A stretch of DNA of 64,000 nucleotides from Noviherbaspirillum malthae (GTDB lineage: Bacteria; Pseudomonadota; Gammaproteobacteria; Burkholderiales; Burkholderiaceae_D), in contig NZ_JACYXF010000001.1 of the NCBI RefSeq assembly GCF_015352985.1, forward strand, positions 434,001 to 498,000. The letters are read 5' to 3'. Position numbers and translations under genes: made by a program. Within the stretch, counting starts at the first letter, position 1, and every line of letters starts with the position of its first letter. Shown one piece after another: positions 38,453-48,959 of the stretch. Below the pieces are notes generated by a model that saw only the letters and a program-made list of their open reading frames with translations, was not told the origin of the DNA and did no database searches.

Positions 38453-38490
38453 ATGCGGCGCATCCGGCTTCCGGTGCGCCGCATGCTTTT
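38453..38490 (+). terminator. Terminator-like hairpin after pgk
   Basis: ATGCGGCGCA (38453-38462) pairs perfectly with TGCGCCGCAT (38475-38484); CCGG/CCGG extends the stem past one bulged base. A short TTTT follows. Probably an attenuator between pgk and pyk. Confidence 0.55.
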
Positions 38491-38506
38491 GCTGCTTCAC
38501 CCCCTC

Positions 38507-38533
38507 TGCTGCATCTGCCGCATCTGCCGCATC
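38507..38533. repeat. Three tandem 9-bp repeats (TGCYGCATC) upstream of pyk
   Basis: TGCTGCATC, TGCCGCATC, TGCCGCATC run head to tail 43 bp before the pyk start, in the transcribed leader if pgk and pyk are co-transcribed. Confidence 0.6.
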
Positions 38534-38575
38534 CGCCGTTTTTGTTGATCCGCTGCCGCTCCTCGAGGTTTTCAC

Positions 38576-40009
38576 ATGTTCAGAGCCACCAAAATCGTTG
38601 CCACCATCGGACCTGCTTCCAGCAGCCCGGAAGTTCTCAGCCGCATGATCAAGGCCGGCGTCAATGTGGTGCGCCTCAATTTTTCGCACGGCAAGGCGCA
38701 GGATCACATCGACCGCGCCGACATGATCCGCAAGGTCGCTGCCGAATGCGGCCGCGAGATCGCCATCATGGCGGACCTGCAGGGGCCTAAGATCCGTATC
38801 GGCAAGTTCGAGCAGGGCAAGATCTTTCTCGAAAACGGCAGCAAGTTTATCCTGGATGCCGACTGCGAGCTGGGCAACCAGGCGCAGGTCGGGCTCGACT
38901 ACAAGGAACTGCCGCGCGACCTGAAGCCGGCCGACGTGCTGCTGCTCAACGACGGCCTGATCGTGCTGGTGGTCGACCGCATCGTCGGCAGCGCCATCCA
39001 TACCACCGTCAGGATCGGCGGCGAACTGTCCAACAACAAGGGCATCAACCGCCTCGGCGGCGGCCTGTCGGCGCCGGCGCTGACCGCCAAGGACATGGAA
39101 GACATCAAGACCGCGATGAGCTTCCAGGCCGATTACATCGCCGTGTCCTTTCCCAAGAGCGCCACCGACATGATCATGGCGCGCCAGCTGGCCAACATCG
39201 CCGGCGAGGGAAGCCGCCACAAGCCGCAGATGATCGCCAAGATCGAGCGCGCCGAAGCCATTCCGGTGCTGCAGCAGATTCTCGACGCCTCCGACGGCAT
39301 CATGGTCGCCCGCGGCGACCTGGCGGTCGAAGTCGGCAATGCGGCCGTGCCGGCGCTGCAAAAGCGCATGATCAAGATGGCGCGCGCCTCGAACAAGCTC
39401 ACCATCACCGCCACGCAGATGATGGAATCGATGATCGTCAACGCGGTGCCGACGCGCGCGGAAGTGTCCGACGTCGCCAACGCGGTGCTCGACGGCACCG
39501 ATGCCGTGATGACTTCGGCCGAAACCGCGGCCGGCAAGTATCCGGTAGAAACCGTCGAGATCATGGCCGCCGTCTGCCAGGAAGCCGAGAAATCCGATGC
39601 CGTCAAGCTCGACGCCGATTTCCTCAATGCCACATTTACCCGCATCGACCAGTCCATTGCGTACGGTGCGCTGTTTACCGCATATCACTTGCGCGTCAAA
39701 GCCATCGCAGCCCTGACCGAATCCGGTTCGACTGCGCTCTGGATGAGCCGCCACAATATCGATATCCCGATCTTCGCGATCACGCCCATCCTCGCGACGC
39801 AGCGCAAAGCCGCGCTGTACCGCAACGTCACCACTTTTGAACTGGCGCATTCCACCGACAGGGAAGCCGTGCTGAAAGGCGCGCAGGATTTGCTTCTTGC
39901 CAAAGGTGTAGTTCAAAAAGGTGACATGATAGTTCTGACCTGGGGAGAACCGATGGGCCAAGTCGGGGGTACCAATGCCTTGAAGATCATGAAGATCGGC
40001 GAATACTAA
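38576..40009 (+). CDS. pyk: Pyruvate kinase
   Basis: Protein of 477 residues, last step of glycolysis (PEP to pyruvate, ATP made). TKIVATIGPASSSPEVL, NVVRLNFSHG, IAIMADLQGPKIRIG, MIAKIERAEA, GIMVARGDLAVEVG and TATQMMESMI are the family blocks; the active-site Lys lies in MIAKIERAEA. The C-terminal allosteric domain (about 350-477) is complete, ending TNALKIMKIGEY. fba follows after 21 bp. Confidence 0.97.
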   Translation: MFRATKIVATIGPASSSPEVLSRMIKAGVNVVRLNFSHGKAQDHIDRADMIRKVAAECGREIAIMADLQGPKIRIGKFEQGKIFLENGSKFILDADCELGNQAQVGLDYKELPRDLKPADVLLLNDGLIVLVVDRIVGSAIHTTVRIGGELSNNKGINRLGGGLSAPALTAKDMEDIKTAMSFQADYIAVSFPKSATDMIMARQLANIAGEGSRHKPQMIAKIERAEAIPVLQQILDASDGIMVARGDLAVEVGNAAVPALQKRMIKMARASNKLTITATQMMESMIVNAVPTRAEVSDVANAVLDGTDAVMTSAETAAGKYPVETVEIMAAVCQEAEKSDAVKLDADFLNATFTRIDQSIAYGALFTAYHLRVKAIAALTESGSTALWMSRHNIDIPIFAITPILATQRKAALYRNVTTFELAHSTDREAVLKGAQDLLLAKGVVQKGDMIVLTWGEPMGQVGGTNALKIMKIGEY

Positions 40010-40030
40010 TTTCATTGTCTGGAGAACATC

Positions 40031-41095
40031 ATGCCTCTCGTATCCATGCGTCAACTGCTCGACCACGCCGCCGAAAACGGCTACGGTCTGCCCGCATTCA
40101 ACGTCAACAACCTGGAGCAGGTCACTGCGATCATGGAAGCCGCGAACGAAGTCAACGCGCCGGTGATCATGCAGGCCTCCGCAGGCGCCCGCAAGTATGC
40201 CGGCGAAGCCTTCCTGCGCCACCTGATCGAAGCCGCGGTCGAAGCCTATCCGCACATTCCCGTCGTCATGCACCAGGATCACGGCCAGTCGCCGGCGGTC
40301 TGCATGGCCGCGATCAAGTCCGGCTTCACCTCGGTGATGATGGACGGCTCGCTGATGGAAGACGGCAAGTCGGTCGCCAGCTACGAATACAACGTCGAAG
40401 TGTCCCGCAAGGTGGTCGAGTTCTCGCACGCCATCGGCGTCACCGTCGAGGCCGAACTCGGCGTGCTCGGCTCGCTGGAAACCATGAAGGGCGACAAGGA
40501 AGACGGCCACGGCGCGGAAGGCACCATGACCCGCGAACAGCTGCTGACCGACGTCGCCCAGGCAGCCGACTTCGTCAAGCTGACCCAGTGCGACGCGCTC
40601 GCGATCGCCATCGGCACCTCGCACGGCGCCTACAAGTTCTCGCGCAAGCCGACCGGCGACATTCTCGCCATCGACCGCATCAAGGAAATCCATGCCCGCA
40701 TCCCCAACACTCACCTGGTGATGCACGGCTCGTCGTCGGTACCGCAGGAACTGCTGGCCGAAATCCGCCAGTTCGGCGGCGACATGAAGGAAACCTACGG
40801 CGTGCCGGTGGAAGAGATTCAGGAAGGCATCAAGCACGGCGTGCGCAAGATCAACATCGACACCGACATCCGCCTGGCGATGACCGGCGCGATCCGCCGT
40901 TTCTTCATTGAAAATCCGTCCAAGTTCGACCCGCGCGAATACCTGAAGCCGGCCCGCGAAGCCGCGAAGAAGGTCGTCAAGTCGCGCATGATCGCCTTCG
41001 GCTGCGAAGGACAGGCTGCCAAGATCCAGCCGATCCCGCTCGAAAAGATTGCAGAAAAATACAAAAAAGGCGAGTTGGCGCAGATCGTGCAGTAA
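40031..41095 (+). CDS. fba: Fructose-bisphosphate aldolase, class II
   Basis: Protein of 354 residues, zinc-dependent aldolase of the Calvin-cycle/glycolysis subtype. Zinc-ligand and active-site regions are visible: [48 protein letters not shown] and [19 protein letters not shown]. It reversibly cleaves fructose-1,6-bisphosphate. Length fits the CbbA-like form common in betaproteobacteria. It is followed by a terminator. Confidence 0.97.
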   Translation: MPLVSMRQLLDHAAENGYGLPAFNVNNLEQVTAIMEAANEVNAPVIMQASAGARKYAGEAFLRHLIEAAVEAYPHIPVVMHQDHGQSPAVCMAAIKSGFTSVMMDGSLMEDGKSVASYEYNVEVSRKVVEFSHAIGVTVEAELGVLGSLETMKGDKEDGHGAEGTMTREQLLTDVAQAADFVKLTQCDALAIAIGTSHGAYKFSRKPTGDILAIDRIKEIHARIPNTHLVMHGSSSVPQELLAEIRQFGGDMKETYGVPVEEIQEGIKHGVRKINIDTDIRLAMTGAIRRFFIENPSKFDPREYLKPAREAAKKVVKSRMIAFGCEGQAAKIQPIPLEKIAEKYKKGELAQIVQ

Positions 41096-41117
41096 AATTC
41101 GACTCTGGCAATAAACC

Positions 41118-41157
41118 AACCGGCGGTGTGCAGCGAGCACCCGCCGGTTTAGCTTTT
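41118..41157 (+). terminator. Rho-independent terminator after fba
   Basis: AACCGGCGG (41118-41126) pairs with CCGCCGGTT (41141-41149), extended by GTG/CAC, then TAGCTTTTT. It separates glycolytic from purine genes. Confidence 0.8.
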
Positions 41158-41167
41158 TGAGAACCTT

Positions 41168-42064
41168 ATGAACAGTCTCTACCAATCCACCATCTCGTCG
41201 TTGCCTCTCCTGGGCCGCGGCAAAGTACGCGACAACTACGCGGTCGGCGACGACAAGATCCTGATCGTGACCACTGACCGCCTGTCGGCCTTCGACGTCG
41301 TGATGAACGAGCCCATTCCCGGCAAGGGCAGGGTGCTGAACCAGATGTCCGACTTCTGGTTCGAAAAGCTCGGCAGCATCGTGCCGAATCACCTGACGGG
41401 CATCGCGCCGGAATCGGTGGTGCGGGAAGACGAAGCGGACCAGGTGCGCGGGCGCGCCGTCGTGGCCAAGCGCCTCAAGCCTATCCTCGTCGAAGCTGTG
41501 GTGCGCGGCTACATCATCGGCTCGGGCTGGAAGGATTACCAGGCGACCGGCGCCGTCTGCGGCATCGCCTTGCCGCCGGGCCTGAAGCAGGCCGAGAAGC
41601 TGGCTGCGCCGATCTTCACGCCGGCGGCCAAGGCCGATCTCGGCGAGCATGACGAGAACATCAGCTTCGAGGAAATGGAAAAGCGCATCGGCAAGGAACT
41701 GGCCGGAAAAATCCGCGACGTCAGCATCCGGCTCTACCAGACCGCTGCCGACTATGCGGCCACGCGCGGCATCATCATCGCCGACACCAAGTTCGAATTC
41801 GGCCTCGACGACAACGGCACGCTGCACCTGATGGACGAGGTGCTGACCGCCGATTCCTCCCGCTTCTGGCCGGCGGATTCCTATGCGACCGGCATCTCGC
41901 CGCCGTCGTTCGACAAGCAGTTCGTGCGCGACTACCTGGAAACCCTCAAGGACTGGAACAAGACCGCGCCGGCGCCCGCCTTGCCGGCCGACGTGATCGA
42001 GAAAACCGGCGCGAAGTACCGCGAGGCGCTGGAACGCCTGACTGGTGAAACACTCAAGGATTGA
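41168..42064 (+). CDS. purC: Phosphoribosylaminoimidazole-succinocarboxamide synthase
   Basis: Protein of 298 residues that joins Asp to CAIR in purine synthesis. [58 protein letters not shown] and the signature [20 protein letters not shown] are clear. Length is that of the long (yeast-like) bacterial form. purE and purK follow closely. Confidence 0.97.
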   Translation: MNSLYQSTISSLPLLGRGKVRDNYAVGDDKILIVTTDRLSAFDVVMNEPIPGKGRVLNQMSDFWFEKLGSIVPNHLTGIAPESVVREDEADQVRGRAVVAKRLKPILVEAVVRGYIIGSGWKDYQATGAVCGIALPPGLKQAEKLAAPIFTPAAKADLGEHDENISFEEMEKRIGKELAGKIRDVSIRLYQTAADYAATRGIIIADTKFEFGLDDNGTLHLMDEVLTADSSRFWPADSYATGISPPSFDKQFVRDYLETLKDWNKTAPAPALPADVIEKTGAKYREALERLTGETLKD

Positions 42065-42072
42065 GGACTGAG

Positions 42073-42576
42073 ATGAGCGCAGCTTCCGCAGCGACGCCGG
42101 TGGTCGGCGTCATCATGGGTTCGTCCTCCGACTGGGACGTGATGCAGCATGCGGTCGCGATGCTGAAGGAATTCGGCATCCCGCATGAAGCCAGGGTGAT
42201 TTCCGCGCACCGCATGCCCGACCAGATGTTCGCCTATGCCGAGTCGGCGCGTTCGCGCGGCCTGCGGGCGATCATCGCCGGCGCCGGCGGCGCGGCCCAC
42301 CTGCCGGGCATGGTGGCCGCCAAGACCATCGTGCCGGTGCTCGGCGTGCCGGTGCCGTCGAAATACCTGCGTGGCGAAGACTCGCTGCTGTCCATCGTGC
42401 AGATGCCCAAGGGCATTCCCGTGTCGACCTTCGCCATCGGCGAAGCAGGGGCTGCCAATGCGGCGCTGACCGCGGTCGCGATACTCGCGGCCACCGATGA
42501 TCAACTGGCCGAGCGCCTGCAGGCATTCCGTGCCCGCCAGACGCAGGCCGCACTCGATATGACTTTGCCGGCATGA
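42073..42576 (+). CDS. purE: N5-carboxyaminoimidazole ribonucleotide mutase
   Basis: Protein of 167 residues, class I Pur[33 protein letters not shown] with the catalytic His, [19 protein letters not shown] and [19 protein letters not shown] are diagnostic. ATG 42073 has a purine-rich site (GAGGACTGAG) just upstream; TTG 42061 is less likely. Its end overlaps purK (ATGA). Confidence 0.97.
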   Translation: MSAASAATPVVGVIMGSSSDWDVMQHAVAMLKEFGIPHEARVISAHRMPDQMFAYAESARSRGLRAIIAGAGGAAHLPGMVAAKTIVPVLGVPVPSKYLRGEDSLLSIVQMPKGIPVSTFAIGEAGAANAALTAVAILAATDDQLAERLQAFRARQTQAALDMTLPA

Positions 42577-43766
42577 GCGACAAGTTTCAACCTTTGCTGC
42601 CCTCCGCAACCCCGGCCACCTGGCTGGGCGTGATGGGCGGCGGCCAGCTCGGACGCATGTTCGTCCATGCGGCGCAGATGATGGGTTTCAAGGTGGCCGT
42701 GCTGGAACCGGCGCGCGATTGCCCGGCAGGCCATGCCGCCGACCACCTGCTGTGCGCCGGCTATGACGACGAGGCCGCGCTGGACGAACTGGCGCTGCAA
42801 TGCAGGGCCGTCACCACGGAATTCGAAAACGTGCCGGCGCAAAGCCTGGCCTTCCTCGCCGACCGCACCTTCGTCGCGCCGTCGGCGTCCTGCGTGTCGA
42901 TTGCCCAGGACCGCATCGAGGAAAAGCGTTTCTTCACCCAGTGCAGCCAGGCGTCCGGCGTATTGCCCGCGCCTTACCAGGTCGTTGCCGGCGAGCAGGA
43001 CATCGATGCCATTCCGGATGCGCTGTTTCCGGGCATCCTGAAGACCGTGCGCATGGGCTACGACGGCAAGGGCCAGGTCAGGGTCAGGAGCAAGGACGAA
43101 GTGCGCCAGGCATTCGCCGCGATGAATGGCGTGACCTGCGTGCTGGAAAAGATGCTGCCCTTGGCCTACGAGGTGTCGGTGCTGACGGCGCGCGGCGCCG
43201 ACGGCGAATCGGTGGTCTATCCGATCGCTGAGAACGTGCATCGCGACGGCATCCTGTTTACCACCACCGTACCGGGACCTAACGTGTCGGCGGAATCGGC
43301 TGCCAGGGCTCAGCATGCGGCGCTCGAAATCATTGCCGCGCTTGGCTATGTCGGCGTGCTGTGCATCGAGTTCTTCGTGCTGCAGGACGGTTCGCTGGTG
43401 GTCAATGAAATGGCGCCGCGTCCGCACAACAGCGGCCACTACACCATCGACGCCTGCGTCACCAGCCAGTTCGCGCAGCAGGCGCGTGCGATGGCGATGC
43501 TGCCGCTGGGCGACGTGCGCCAGCATTCGCCGGCGGTCATGCTCAACATCCTCGGCGATGTCTGGTTCGAGAACGGCAGCGACCAGCCGCGCGAGCCGGC
43601 CTGGGACCGTGTCCTGGCCTTGCCGGGTGCGAACCTGCACCTGTACGGCAAGGACGATCCGCGCCGCGGGCGCAAGATGGGCCACGTCACCTTCGTCGCT
43701 CCCACGCTGGAAGCCGCGCAGGACAGCTTCAATGCGGCTTGCCGGATTCTCGGCATCGCGCTTTGA
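42573..43766 (+). CDS. purK: N5-carboxyaminoimidazole ribonucleotide synthase
   Basis: Protein of 397 residues, ATP-grasp enzyme that carboxylates AIR with bicarbonate. [20 protein letters not shown] opens the N-domain; [63 protein letters not shown] and KMGHVTFVA follow. It supplies the substrate of PurE, with which it overlaps by 4 bp. Confidence 0.97.
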   Translation: MSDKFQPLLPSATPATWLGVMGGGQLGRMFVHAAQMMGFKVAVLEPARDCPAGHAADHLLCAGYDDEAALDELALQCRAVTTEFENVPAQSLAFLADRTFVAPSASCVSIAQDRIEEKRFFTQCSQASGVLPAPYQVVAGEQDIDAIPDALFPGILKTVRMGYDGKGQVRVRSKDEVRQAFAAMNGVTCVLEKMLPLAYEVSVLTARGADGESVVYPIAENVHRDGILFTTTVPGPNVSAESAARAQHAALEIIAALGYVGVLCIEFFVLQDGSLVVNEMAPRPHNSGHYTIDACVTSQFAQQARAMAMLPLGDVRQHSPAVMLNILGDVWFENGSDQPREPAWDRVLALPGANLHLYGKDDPRRGRKMGHVTFVAPTLEAAQDSFNAACRILGIAL

Positions 43767-43841
43767 ACTTGATCTAGCGATACAGCGATATGGCGCGCCG
43801 GCATGCCAACGCAGCGCGCTGAAACAGACTTCGTTTTTCTC

Positions 43842-44870
43842 ATGTCCGAACCCGACCAGAACGTCATTGATGCAGCCGCCCGCCTTCTCGAAGAGGGCAG
43901 GCTGGTCGCCTTTCCCACCGAAACCGTGTACGGCCTGGGCGCCGATGCGGAAAACCCGGCGGCGGTGGCCAGCATCTATGCCGCCAAGGGGCGGCCGTCC
44001 AATCATCCGGTGATCGTGCATGTCGCGCCGGGAGCCGATATCGGCCATTGGGCGGAGGAGATTCCCGAAGAAGCGCACAAGCTGATCGCCGCCTTCTGGC
44101 CGGGACCGCTGACGCTGATTCTCAAGCGTGCCGTCCACATACCGGATGCGGTGTCCGGCGGGCAGGATTCGATCGGCCTGCGCTGTCCTTCCCATCCCGT
44201 GGCGCAGGCCCTGCTGCGCGCATTCAAGGGCGGCGGGGGAGGCGTGGCGGCGCCTTCGGCCAACCGCTTCGGCCATGTCAGCCCAACCACCGCCCAGCAT
44301 GTGCGGGATGAGTTCGGCACCGCGGACGAAGGTCCGCTCGCCTGCGTGCTGGACGGCGGGCAGAGCGACGTCGGCATCGAGTCCACCATCGTCGATCTCT
44401 CGCGCATGGCCACCCATGGCCCGGTGCTGCTGCGCCCCGGGCATATCAGCACGGCGCAGATTGCCGATGTCATCGGCGTCGAACCGAGGCAGCCCGATGC
44501 GGCCGCGCCGCGCGCATCCGGGACGCTGGAAGCCCACTATGCGCCGCGCACGCCGGTGGCGCTGGTCGAATCGTCAGAGCTCGACTCTGCGGTGCAGCAG
44601 TTGAATGCAAACGGAAATCGGGTCGCCCTCATCGCGCACGGCGACGTATCCGGCGTCTCTGTCGCAGAGACCTTTGCGTTGCCGGCTTCGGCCGATGGCT
44701 ACGCATATGGCCTGTATGCCGCATTGCGCAGCGCCGACCTGGTCGGCGCCGACATCATTCTGGTGCAGGCGCCGCCGCGTGAAGCGGCATGGCAGGGCGT
44801 GAACGACAGGCTGCGCCGCGCCGCCCATGATTCCAAGGGCGTGCTCGAGCGCCTGCTCGACACCCGGTAA
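43842..44870 (+). CDS. sua5: Threonylcarbamoyl-AMP synthase, Sua5 type
   Basis: Protein of about 342 residues that makes threonylcarbamoyl-AMP for the t6A37 modification of tRNA. The YrdC domain shows GRLVAFPTETVYGLGADA, AAKGRPSNHPVIVHV, FWPGPLTLIL, VAAPSANRFGHVSPT and IESTIVDLS. The extra C-terminal Sua5 domain (about 210-342) includes SGTLEAHYAPRTPV, so it is the long form. ATG 43803 is a possible earlier start. tcdA, which acts on t6A, lies at 50.4 kb. Confidence 0.94.
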   Translation: MSEPDQNVIDAAARLLEEGRLVAFPTETVYGLGADAENPAAVASIYAAKGRPSNHPVIVHVAPGADIGHWAEEIPEEAHKLIAAFWPGPLTLILKRAVHIPDAVSGGQDSIGLRCPSHPVAQALLRAFKGGGGGVAAPSANRFGHVSPTTAQHVRDEFGTADEGPLACVLDGGQSDVGIESTIVDLSRMATHGPVLLRPGHISTAQIADVIGVEPRQPDAAAPRASGTLEAHYAPRTPVALVESSELDSAVQQLNANGNRVALIAHGDVSGVSVAETFALPASADGYAYGLYAALRSADLVGADIILVQAPPREAAWQGVNDRLRRAAHDSKGVLERLLDTR

Positions 44871-44882
44871 ATTCTTGCAAAC

Positions 44883-45389
44883 TCACGGCCCGGTGGAAGT
44901 GAATTTCCCGCCGTGAAACACCAGTGCCGGCTGCGGCGTCACGTCGCAGCGCTCCACCTCGCCGACGAAGATCACATGGTCGCCTTCCGGATAGCGGCTG
45001 CGGTTATGGCATTCGAACCAGGCCGATACGCCCTTGAGAATGGGCAGGCCGGTATAGGACAGCTCGAAATCCACGCCCTCGAAACGATTGTCGATGCGCA
45101 TCGCGAAGCGCTCGGCCAGCATCGCCTGGTCGCCGGACAGGATATTGATGACGTAATGCGAATTGCCGCTGAACACCGGCATGCTGCTCGCGCCCTGAGC
45201 AAGGCTCCAGAGCACCAGCGGCGGATCGAGGGAAACGGAATTGAAGGAGCTGGCGGTCAGGCCGACGAAGGTGCCGTCGGCCAGTCGTGTCGTGATCACG
45301 GTGACGCCGGTGGCGAACTGCGACAGCGCCCGGCGGAAATGCGTTGAATCGAATGCCGGCGGCTCCGCGCCGGGGAATGAATTAGACAT
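44883..45389 (-). CDS. Flavin reductase family protein
   Basis: Protein of 168 residues with the FMN-binding split barrel: FRRALSQFATGVTVIT, GLTASSFNSVSLDPPLVLW, FVINIL-like HYVINILSGDQ and DHVIFVGEVERCD. Such proteins reduce FMN/FAD with NAD(P)H, often for a partner monooxygenase; no partner is nearby. It converges with sua5, with 12 bp between them. Confidence 0.9.
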   Translation of the reverse strand: MSNSFPGAEPPAFDSTHFRRALSQFATGVTVITTRLADGTFVGLTASSFNSVSLDPPLVLWSLAQGASSMPVFSGNSHYVINILSGDQAMLAERFAMRIDNRFEGVDFELSYTGLPILKGVSAWFECHNRSRYPEGDHVIFVGEVERCDVTPQPALVFHGGKFTSTGP

Positions 45390-45466
45390 CGGGAATCCAG
45401 GAAATTTTGTTCATTATGCCGAAAAAGCCTCGGTCATGCGGCTGCCCGGACCCGCGACCGTGAGAG

Positions 45467-46234
45467 TTACCGTCGGCGTATCGACCTGGCTTCGGGCGCC
45501 GGCGGACGCAGCAGCTCCTGGAAGAGCGCGGGCATCCAGGGCCGGGCCGCCAGCAGGAAGCTGAGCGAAAAACGCTCTTCATACGGCAGGCGCGTATCTT
45601 CCTGATGCTGCTGCGCAAAGTCGCGCGCCAGCTGGTTCATCCGGTCGAGCAGGGCGGCGATCGAGCGTTTGGACAGCATTACGTTGACCAGCCGCAGCGC
45701 TTCATGGTCGCCGTCGAACTGCGACGCCAGGAAATCGCTGTAGGCCTGCTCCCGAAAGAAGGTCTGGATCGGGCCGTTGGGAATCCAGCGGAAGGTGCGC
45801 GACACCAGCAGCTTGACCCGATTGTTGGGCAGCAGTTCTAGAAAGCCGATGCGGTCCAGCCGCACCAGGTGCTTGACGACTTCGGCTTCGCTCAGGGTGT
45901 AGGTCTGGACGATCTGTTCGACCGTCAGCTGGTTCAGCACCGAGACGGCCACCGCGAACAGCCGGGTATCGCCGATGATTTCCTTTTCCTGCGCATGGCT
46001 GAGCTCGGAAATCAGCCGTGATTCGTCCTGCGCCGCCATGGCCACGTCGCGAAAGTCGATGCCGGTCGCCTGCAGGATCTCGTCCAGGCGCTGCAGCGTG
46101 AAGTTCTTCTGGGAGAACATGCGCTTGACGCTGGCTTCCGACATGCCGATGCGCACGGCCAGTTCCGCATAGGTGATGCCGCGCGCCTTCATTTCACGTT
46201 TGAGGGAATCAACCAGGGAGATGGCTTGTCGCAT
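45467..46234 (-). CDS. Helix-turn-helix (XRE-type) transcriptional regulator
   Basis: Protein of 255 residues. An N-terminal Cro/CI-type HTH (about 8-62: ARGITYAELAVRIGMSEASVKRMF in part) is followed by a helical region with a second winged-helix-like stretch (TVEQIVQTYTLSEAEVVKHLVRL). The C-terminal part resembles regulators found beside msrA-like stress genes, but the effector is unknown. The frame continues to 46423, but ATG 46234 fits the HTH start. It diverges from msrA. Confidence 0.85.
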   Translation of the reverse strand: MRQAISLVDSLKREMKARGITYAELAVRIGMSEASVKRMFSQKNFTLQRLDEILQATGIDFRDVAMAAQDESRLISELSHAQEKEIIGDTRLFAVAVSVLNQLTVEQIVQTYTLSEAEVVKHLVRLDRIGFLELLPNNRVKLLVSRTFRWIPNGPIQTFFREQAYSDFLASQFDGDHEALRLVNVMLSKRSIAALLDRMNQLARDFAQQHQEDTRLPYEERFSLSFLLAARPWMPALFQELLRPPAPEARSIRRR

Positions 46235-46421
46235 GGAAGGGACGGGTAAGCTGAATTCAAAAAAAGAATTACACCACGGAATTGCCCGAGCAAGACATTT
46301 CCACTGCGGTTCACTCTTGATATTTGCAGAGCCGGATGGCAAGTTGAGTACAGTCAATGTTCTTGCATAGGCACGGTCATGCATTTGCGCTAAAGTCATG
46401 ACATAACATGTGGAGTCCATC

Positions 46422-46958
46422 ATGGCGACGGAAATTGCAACACTCGGCGGCGGCTGCTTCTGGTGTCTGGAAGCGGTCTATCAGGAGCTCAAAGGCGTGC
46501 AGCATGTGGAGTCCGGCTATACCGGCGGCCATGTGGCAAACCCGACCTACGAGCAGGTCTGCGACGGCAACACCGGGCATGCGGAAGTGGTGCGCCTGGA
46601 ATTCGATCCGGAGCAGGTCAGCTACCGCGAGATCCTGGAAATCTTCTTCACGATCCACGATCCGACCACGCCCAACAGGCAGGGCAACGACGTCGGTACG
46701 CAGTACCGGTCCGTCATCTACTATCACACGCCCGAGCAGCACGAGATCGCGCGCCAGGTGATCGCGTGCATGGCCAACGTCTGGGATGCGCCCATCGTGA
46801 CGGAGCTCAGCGCCTTGCAGCCGTACTACAAGGCCGAGGAATATCACCAGAATTATTTCCGACAGCATCCCCTGCAGGGTTACTGCGCATTTGTGGTGGC
46901 GCCCAAGGTTGCGAAATTCCGCAAGATCTTCACCGACAAGCTGAGGGCTCCGGCCTGA
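46422..46958 (+). CDS. msrA: Peptide-methionine (S)-S-oxide reductase MsrA
   Basis: Protein of 178 residues that repairs oxidised Met. Catalytic C12 is in GGGCFWCLEAVY; VESGYTGGHVANPTYEQVC, GHAEVVRLEFDP, PTTPNRQGNDVGTQYRS and FYKAEEYHQ-like YYKAEEYHQNYF are family blocks. ATG 46422 has GGAG 6 bp upstream; GTG 46410 is a less likely start. A regulator gene diverges from it. Confidence 0.97.
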   Translation: MATEIATLGGGCFWCLEAVYQELKGVQHVESGYTGGHVANPTYEQVCDGNTGHAEVVRLEFDPEQVSYREILEIFFTIHDPTTPNRQGNDVGTQYRSVIYYHTPEQHEIARQVIACMANVWDAPIVTELSALQPYYKAEEYHQNYFRQHPLQGYCAFVVAPKVAKFRKIFTDKLRAPA

Positions 46959-46961
46959 GAG

Positions 46962-46992
46962 CGCCCGCCTAAGGCAGTGCCGCAGGCGGGCG
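46962..46992. terminator. Inverted repeat between convergent msrA and cfa-like genes
   Basis: Perfect 9-bp stem CGCCCGCCT / AGGCGGGCG with a 13-base loop, no T-run. Position between convergent genes suggests a shared transcription stop. Confidence 0.4.
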
Positions 46993-47006
46993 GTTGCCGG
47001 GAATCT

Positions 47007-48212
47007 TCAGCGTTCGTACATGTAGCGGCGCGACCACGGCAGCGTGTCGCCATGCCTGCCGGCCCTGGTGCATACGACCTGATACAGCGACACCCAGTCG
47101 TGCGCGAATGCATACGCGCATCCGCCGAGATAGACGCGCCAGATGCGGAAGCGCCTGTCGTCGACCATGGTGCGCAAATACTCCGACCGGCTTTCGAAAT
47201 TGTCGGCCCAGATGCCGCAGGTCCTTGCATAGTGCCGGCGCAGGTTTTCAACATCGAAGGCCTCCAGGCCGCCTGCCTGCATCGCCTTGAGCACCGTGCT
47301 GATGTGTTCGAGTTCGCCGTGCGGGAACACATATTCCTCGATGAATTCGCCGCCGCCGTAGGCAGTCTCGCCGTCGTCGGGATCGGTCGTGGTAATGCCG
47401 TGGTTCATCGCCACGCCGTCCTCGGCAAGCAGGGAATGCATCTTCCTGAAGTAGTCGGGCAGATGCCTGGCGCCCACATGCTCGAACATGCCGACGCTGG
47501 TGATGCGGTCGAAGCTGCCGCTGACATCACGGTAGTCCTGCAGCCTTATCTCGACGCGGTCGGACAGGCCGGCGCGGGCCACGCGCTCCCTCGCCAGCTC
47601 ATACTGGTTCTGCGACAGGGTGACGCCCACGCAGCGGGCGCCGAACTTGTCCGCGGCGCGCAGCACCAGCGCACCCCAGCCGCAGCCGATATCGAGCAGG
47701 GTCTGGCCGGGGCCGAGCCGGATCTTGGTCAGGATGTGGTCGATCTTTTTCAGCTGCGCGCTGCCGAGGTCCTCATCGCCGTTTTCGAAGTAGGCGCAGG
47801 AGTACACCATGTTCTCGTCGAGCCAGGCGCGGTAGAAGTCGTTGGAAACGTCGTAGTGGTAGCGGATCGCTTCCTCGTCCCGGCGCTTGGTGTGATGGAA
47901 GGAGCGGGCGATGCGCGCGAACTTGCCGGTGGGTTCCAGCGTATGCCGGGCCAGCGCATTGGCGACCGAGATGATTTCGCTGACCTTGCCCTCGACCTCG
48001 ATCTTGCCCTCGACATAGGCCTTGCCCAAGTTGGAGAGCGACGGCGTCAGCAGGTAGCTCAGCGCGGATGCATGCGGCACCTTGACGGTAACGCTCGGCG
48101 CGGCCGGCCCGAAGTCCAGCCGCTGGCCGTTCCATAACTCCAGGCGCAGCGGCACTGCCGCCTGGTTGCGGATACTGTCCACCCAACTTCCCAGCCTCTT
48201 TTCCCAAAACAC
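47007..48212 (-). CDS. cfa: Cyclopropane-fatty-acyl-phospholipid synthase family methyltransferase
   Basis: Protein of about 401 residues. The SAM site is LLDIGCGWGALVLRAADKFG; YHYDVSNDFYRAWLDENMVYSCAYF (in part), VEIRLQDYRDV, SVGMFEHVGARHLPDYF and EFIEEYVFPHGELEHIS are CFA synthase family blocks. It would methylenate unsaturated phospholipid acyl chains at the inner membrane. GTG 48212 is chosen for its strong ribosome site GGAGG 7 bp upstream; ATG 48302 also keeps the frame. It follows pdxH on the same strand. Confidence 0.92.
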   Translation of the reverse strand: MFWEKRLGSWVDSIRNQAAVPLRLELWNGQRLDFGPAAPSVTVKVPHASALSYLLTPSLSNLGKAYVEGKIEVEGKVSEIISVANALARHTLEPTGKFARIARSFHHTKRRDEEAIRYHYDVSNDFYRAWLDENMVYSCAYFENGDEDLGSAQLKKIDHILTKIRLGPGQTLLDIGCGWGALVLRAADKFGARCVGVTLSQNQYELARERVARAGLSDRVEIRLQDYRDVSGSFDRITSVGMFEHVGARHLPDYFRKMHSLLAEDGVAMNHGITTTDPDDGETAYGGGEFIEEYVFPHGELEHISTVLKAMQAGGLEAFDVENLRRHYARTCGIWADNFESRSEYLRTMVDDRRFRIWRVYLGGCAYAFAHDWVSLYQVVCTRAGRHGDTLPWSRRYMYER

Positions 48213-48323
48213 GATGCCACCTCCGCCAAAAGGACTGATCGAGTCATGCGATATCGGCGGATCATCCTTAAGGCTCCAAGCCTGTACGGACGATCCGCGC
48301 ATTCGGCTGCGAAGTTGAACACC

Positions 48324-48959
48324 CTACGGCTGCAGCCGTTGCCGTTGCCAGGTACCGTCCTGCTGCAGACGGTATGCGATGCGGTCGTGAAAGCGCGACG
48401 GCCGCCCCTGCCAGAATTCGATGTAATCCGGCTTCAACCGGTAGCCGCCCCAATGCGCGGGACGAACCGGCTGCTCGCCGTATTGCTGCTGCACCTCGGC
48501 GTAATGCCTTTCCATCGCCTCGCGGTTTTCGATGGGGCGGCTCTGCGCCGACGCGATCGCAGCCAGCCGGCTCTTCAGCGGGCGGCTGTTGAAATAGGCG
48601 TCGCTCTCGTCGGCCGAAATGCGCTCGACCCGGCCTTCGATGCGCACCTGCCTCTCCAGCTGTATCCAGTAGAACAGCAATGCCGCGTACTGGTTGTTCT
48701 GCAGCTCATTGCCCTTGCGGCTTTCGTAATTGGTAAAGAAGGTGAAGCCGCGCTGGTCGACATCCTTGATCAGCAGTATCCGCGATGAAGGCCGGCCGTT
48801 GGCATCGACCGTGGAAACGCTCATGGCATTGGCTTCGGGCACCTCCGCGGCAAGCGCCTCGGCGAACCATTTCGAAAACTGGTCTATCGGGTTCGGGAAG
48901 ACATCCTGCTCGGACAGGCTGGCGCGACTGTAATCCTTACGTAAATCCGCTATCGACAT
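48324..48959 (-). CDS. pdxH: Pyridoxamine 5'-phosphate oxidase
   Basis: Protein of 211 residues, FMN enzyme making pyridoxal phosphate. [38 protein letters not shown] in part, [37 protein letters not shown] in part and the C-terminal signature [19 protein letters not shown] in part, followed by SRFHDR, are all typical. Length is normal. The same-strand cfa-like gene begins 111 bp downstream. Confidence 0.97.
   Translation of the reverse strand: MSIADLRKDYSRASLSEQDVFPNPIDQFSKWFAEALAAEVPEANAMSVSTVDANGRPSSRILLIKDVDQRGFTFFTNYESRKGNELQNNQYAALLFYWIQLERQVRIEGRVERISADESDAYFNSRPLKSRLAAIASAQSRPIENREAMERHYAEVQQQYGEQPVRPAHWGGYRLKPDYIEFWQGRPSRFHDRIAYRLQQDGTWQRQRLQP

Noticed and set aside
38102..41827. 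A 1241-residue open frame on the minus strand opposite pgk, pyk, fba and purC
   Set aside because: It is an antisense shadow of four well-identified genes; high GC in third codon positions leaves this frame open. Its product has the His/Asp/Gly-rich composition typical of such shadows and no domain.
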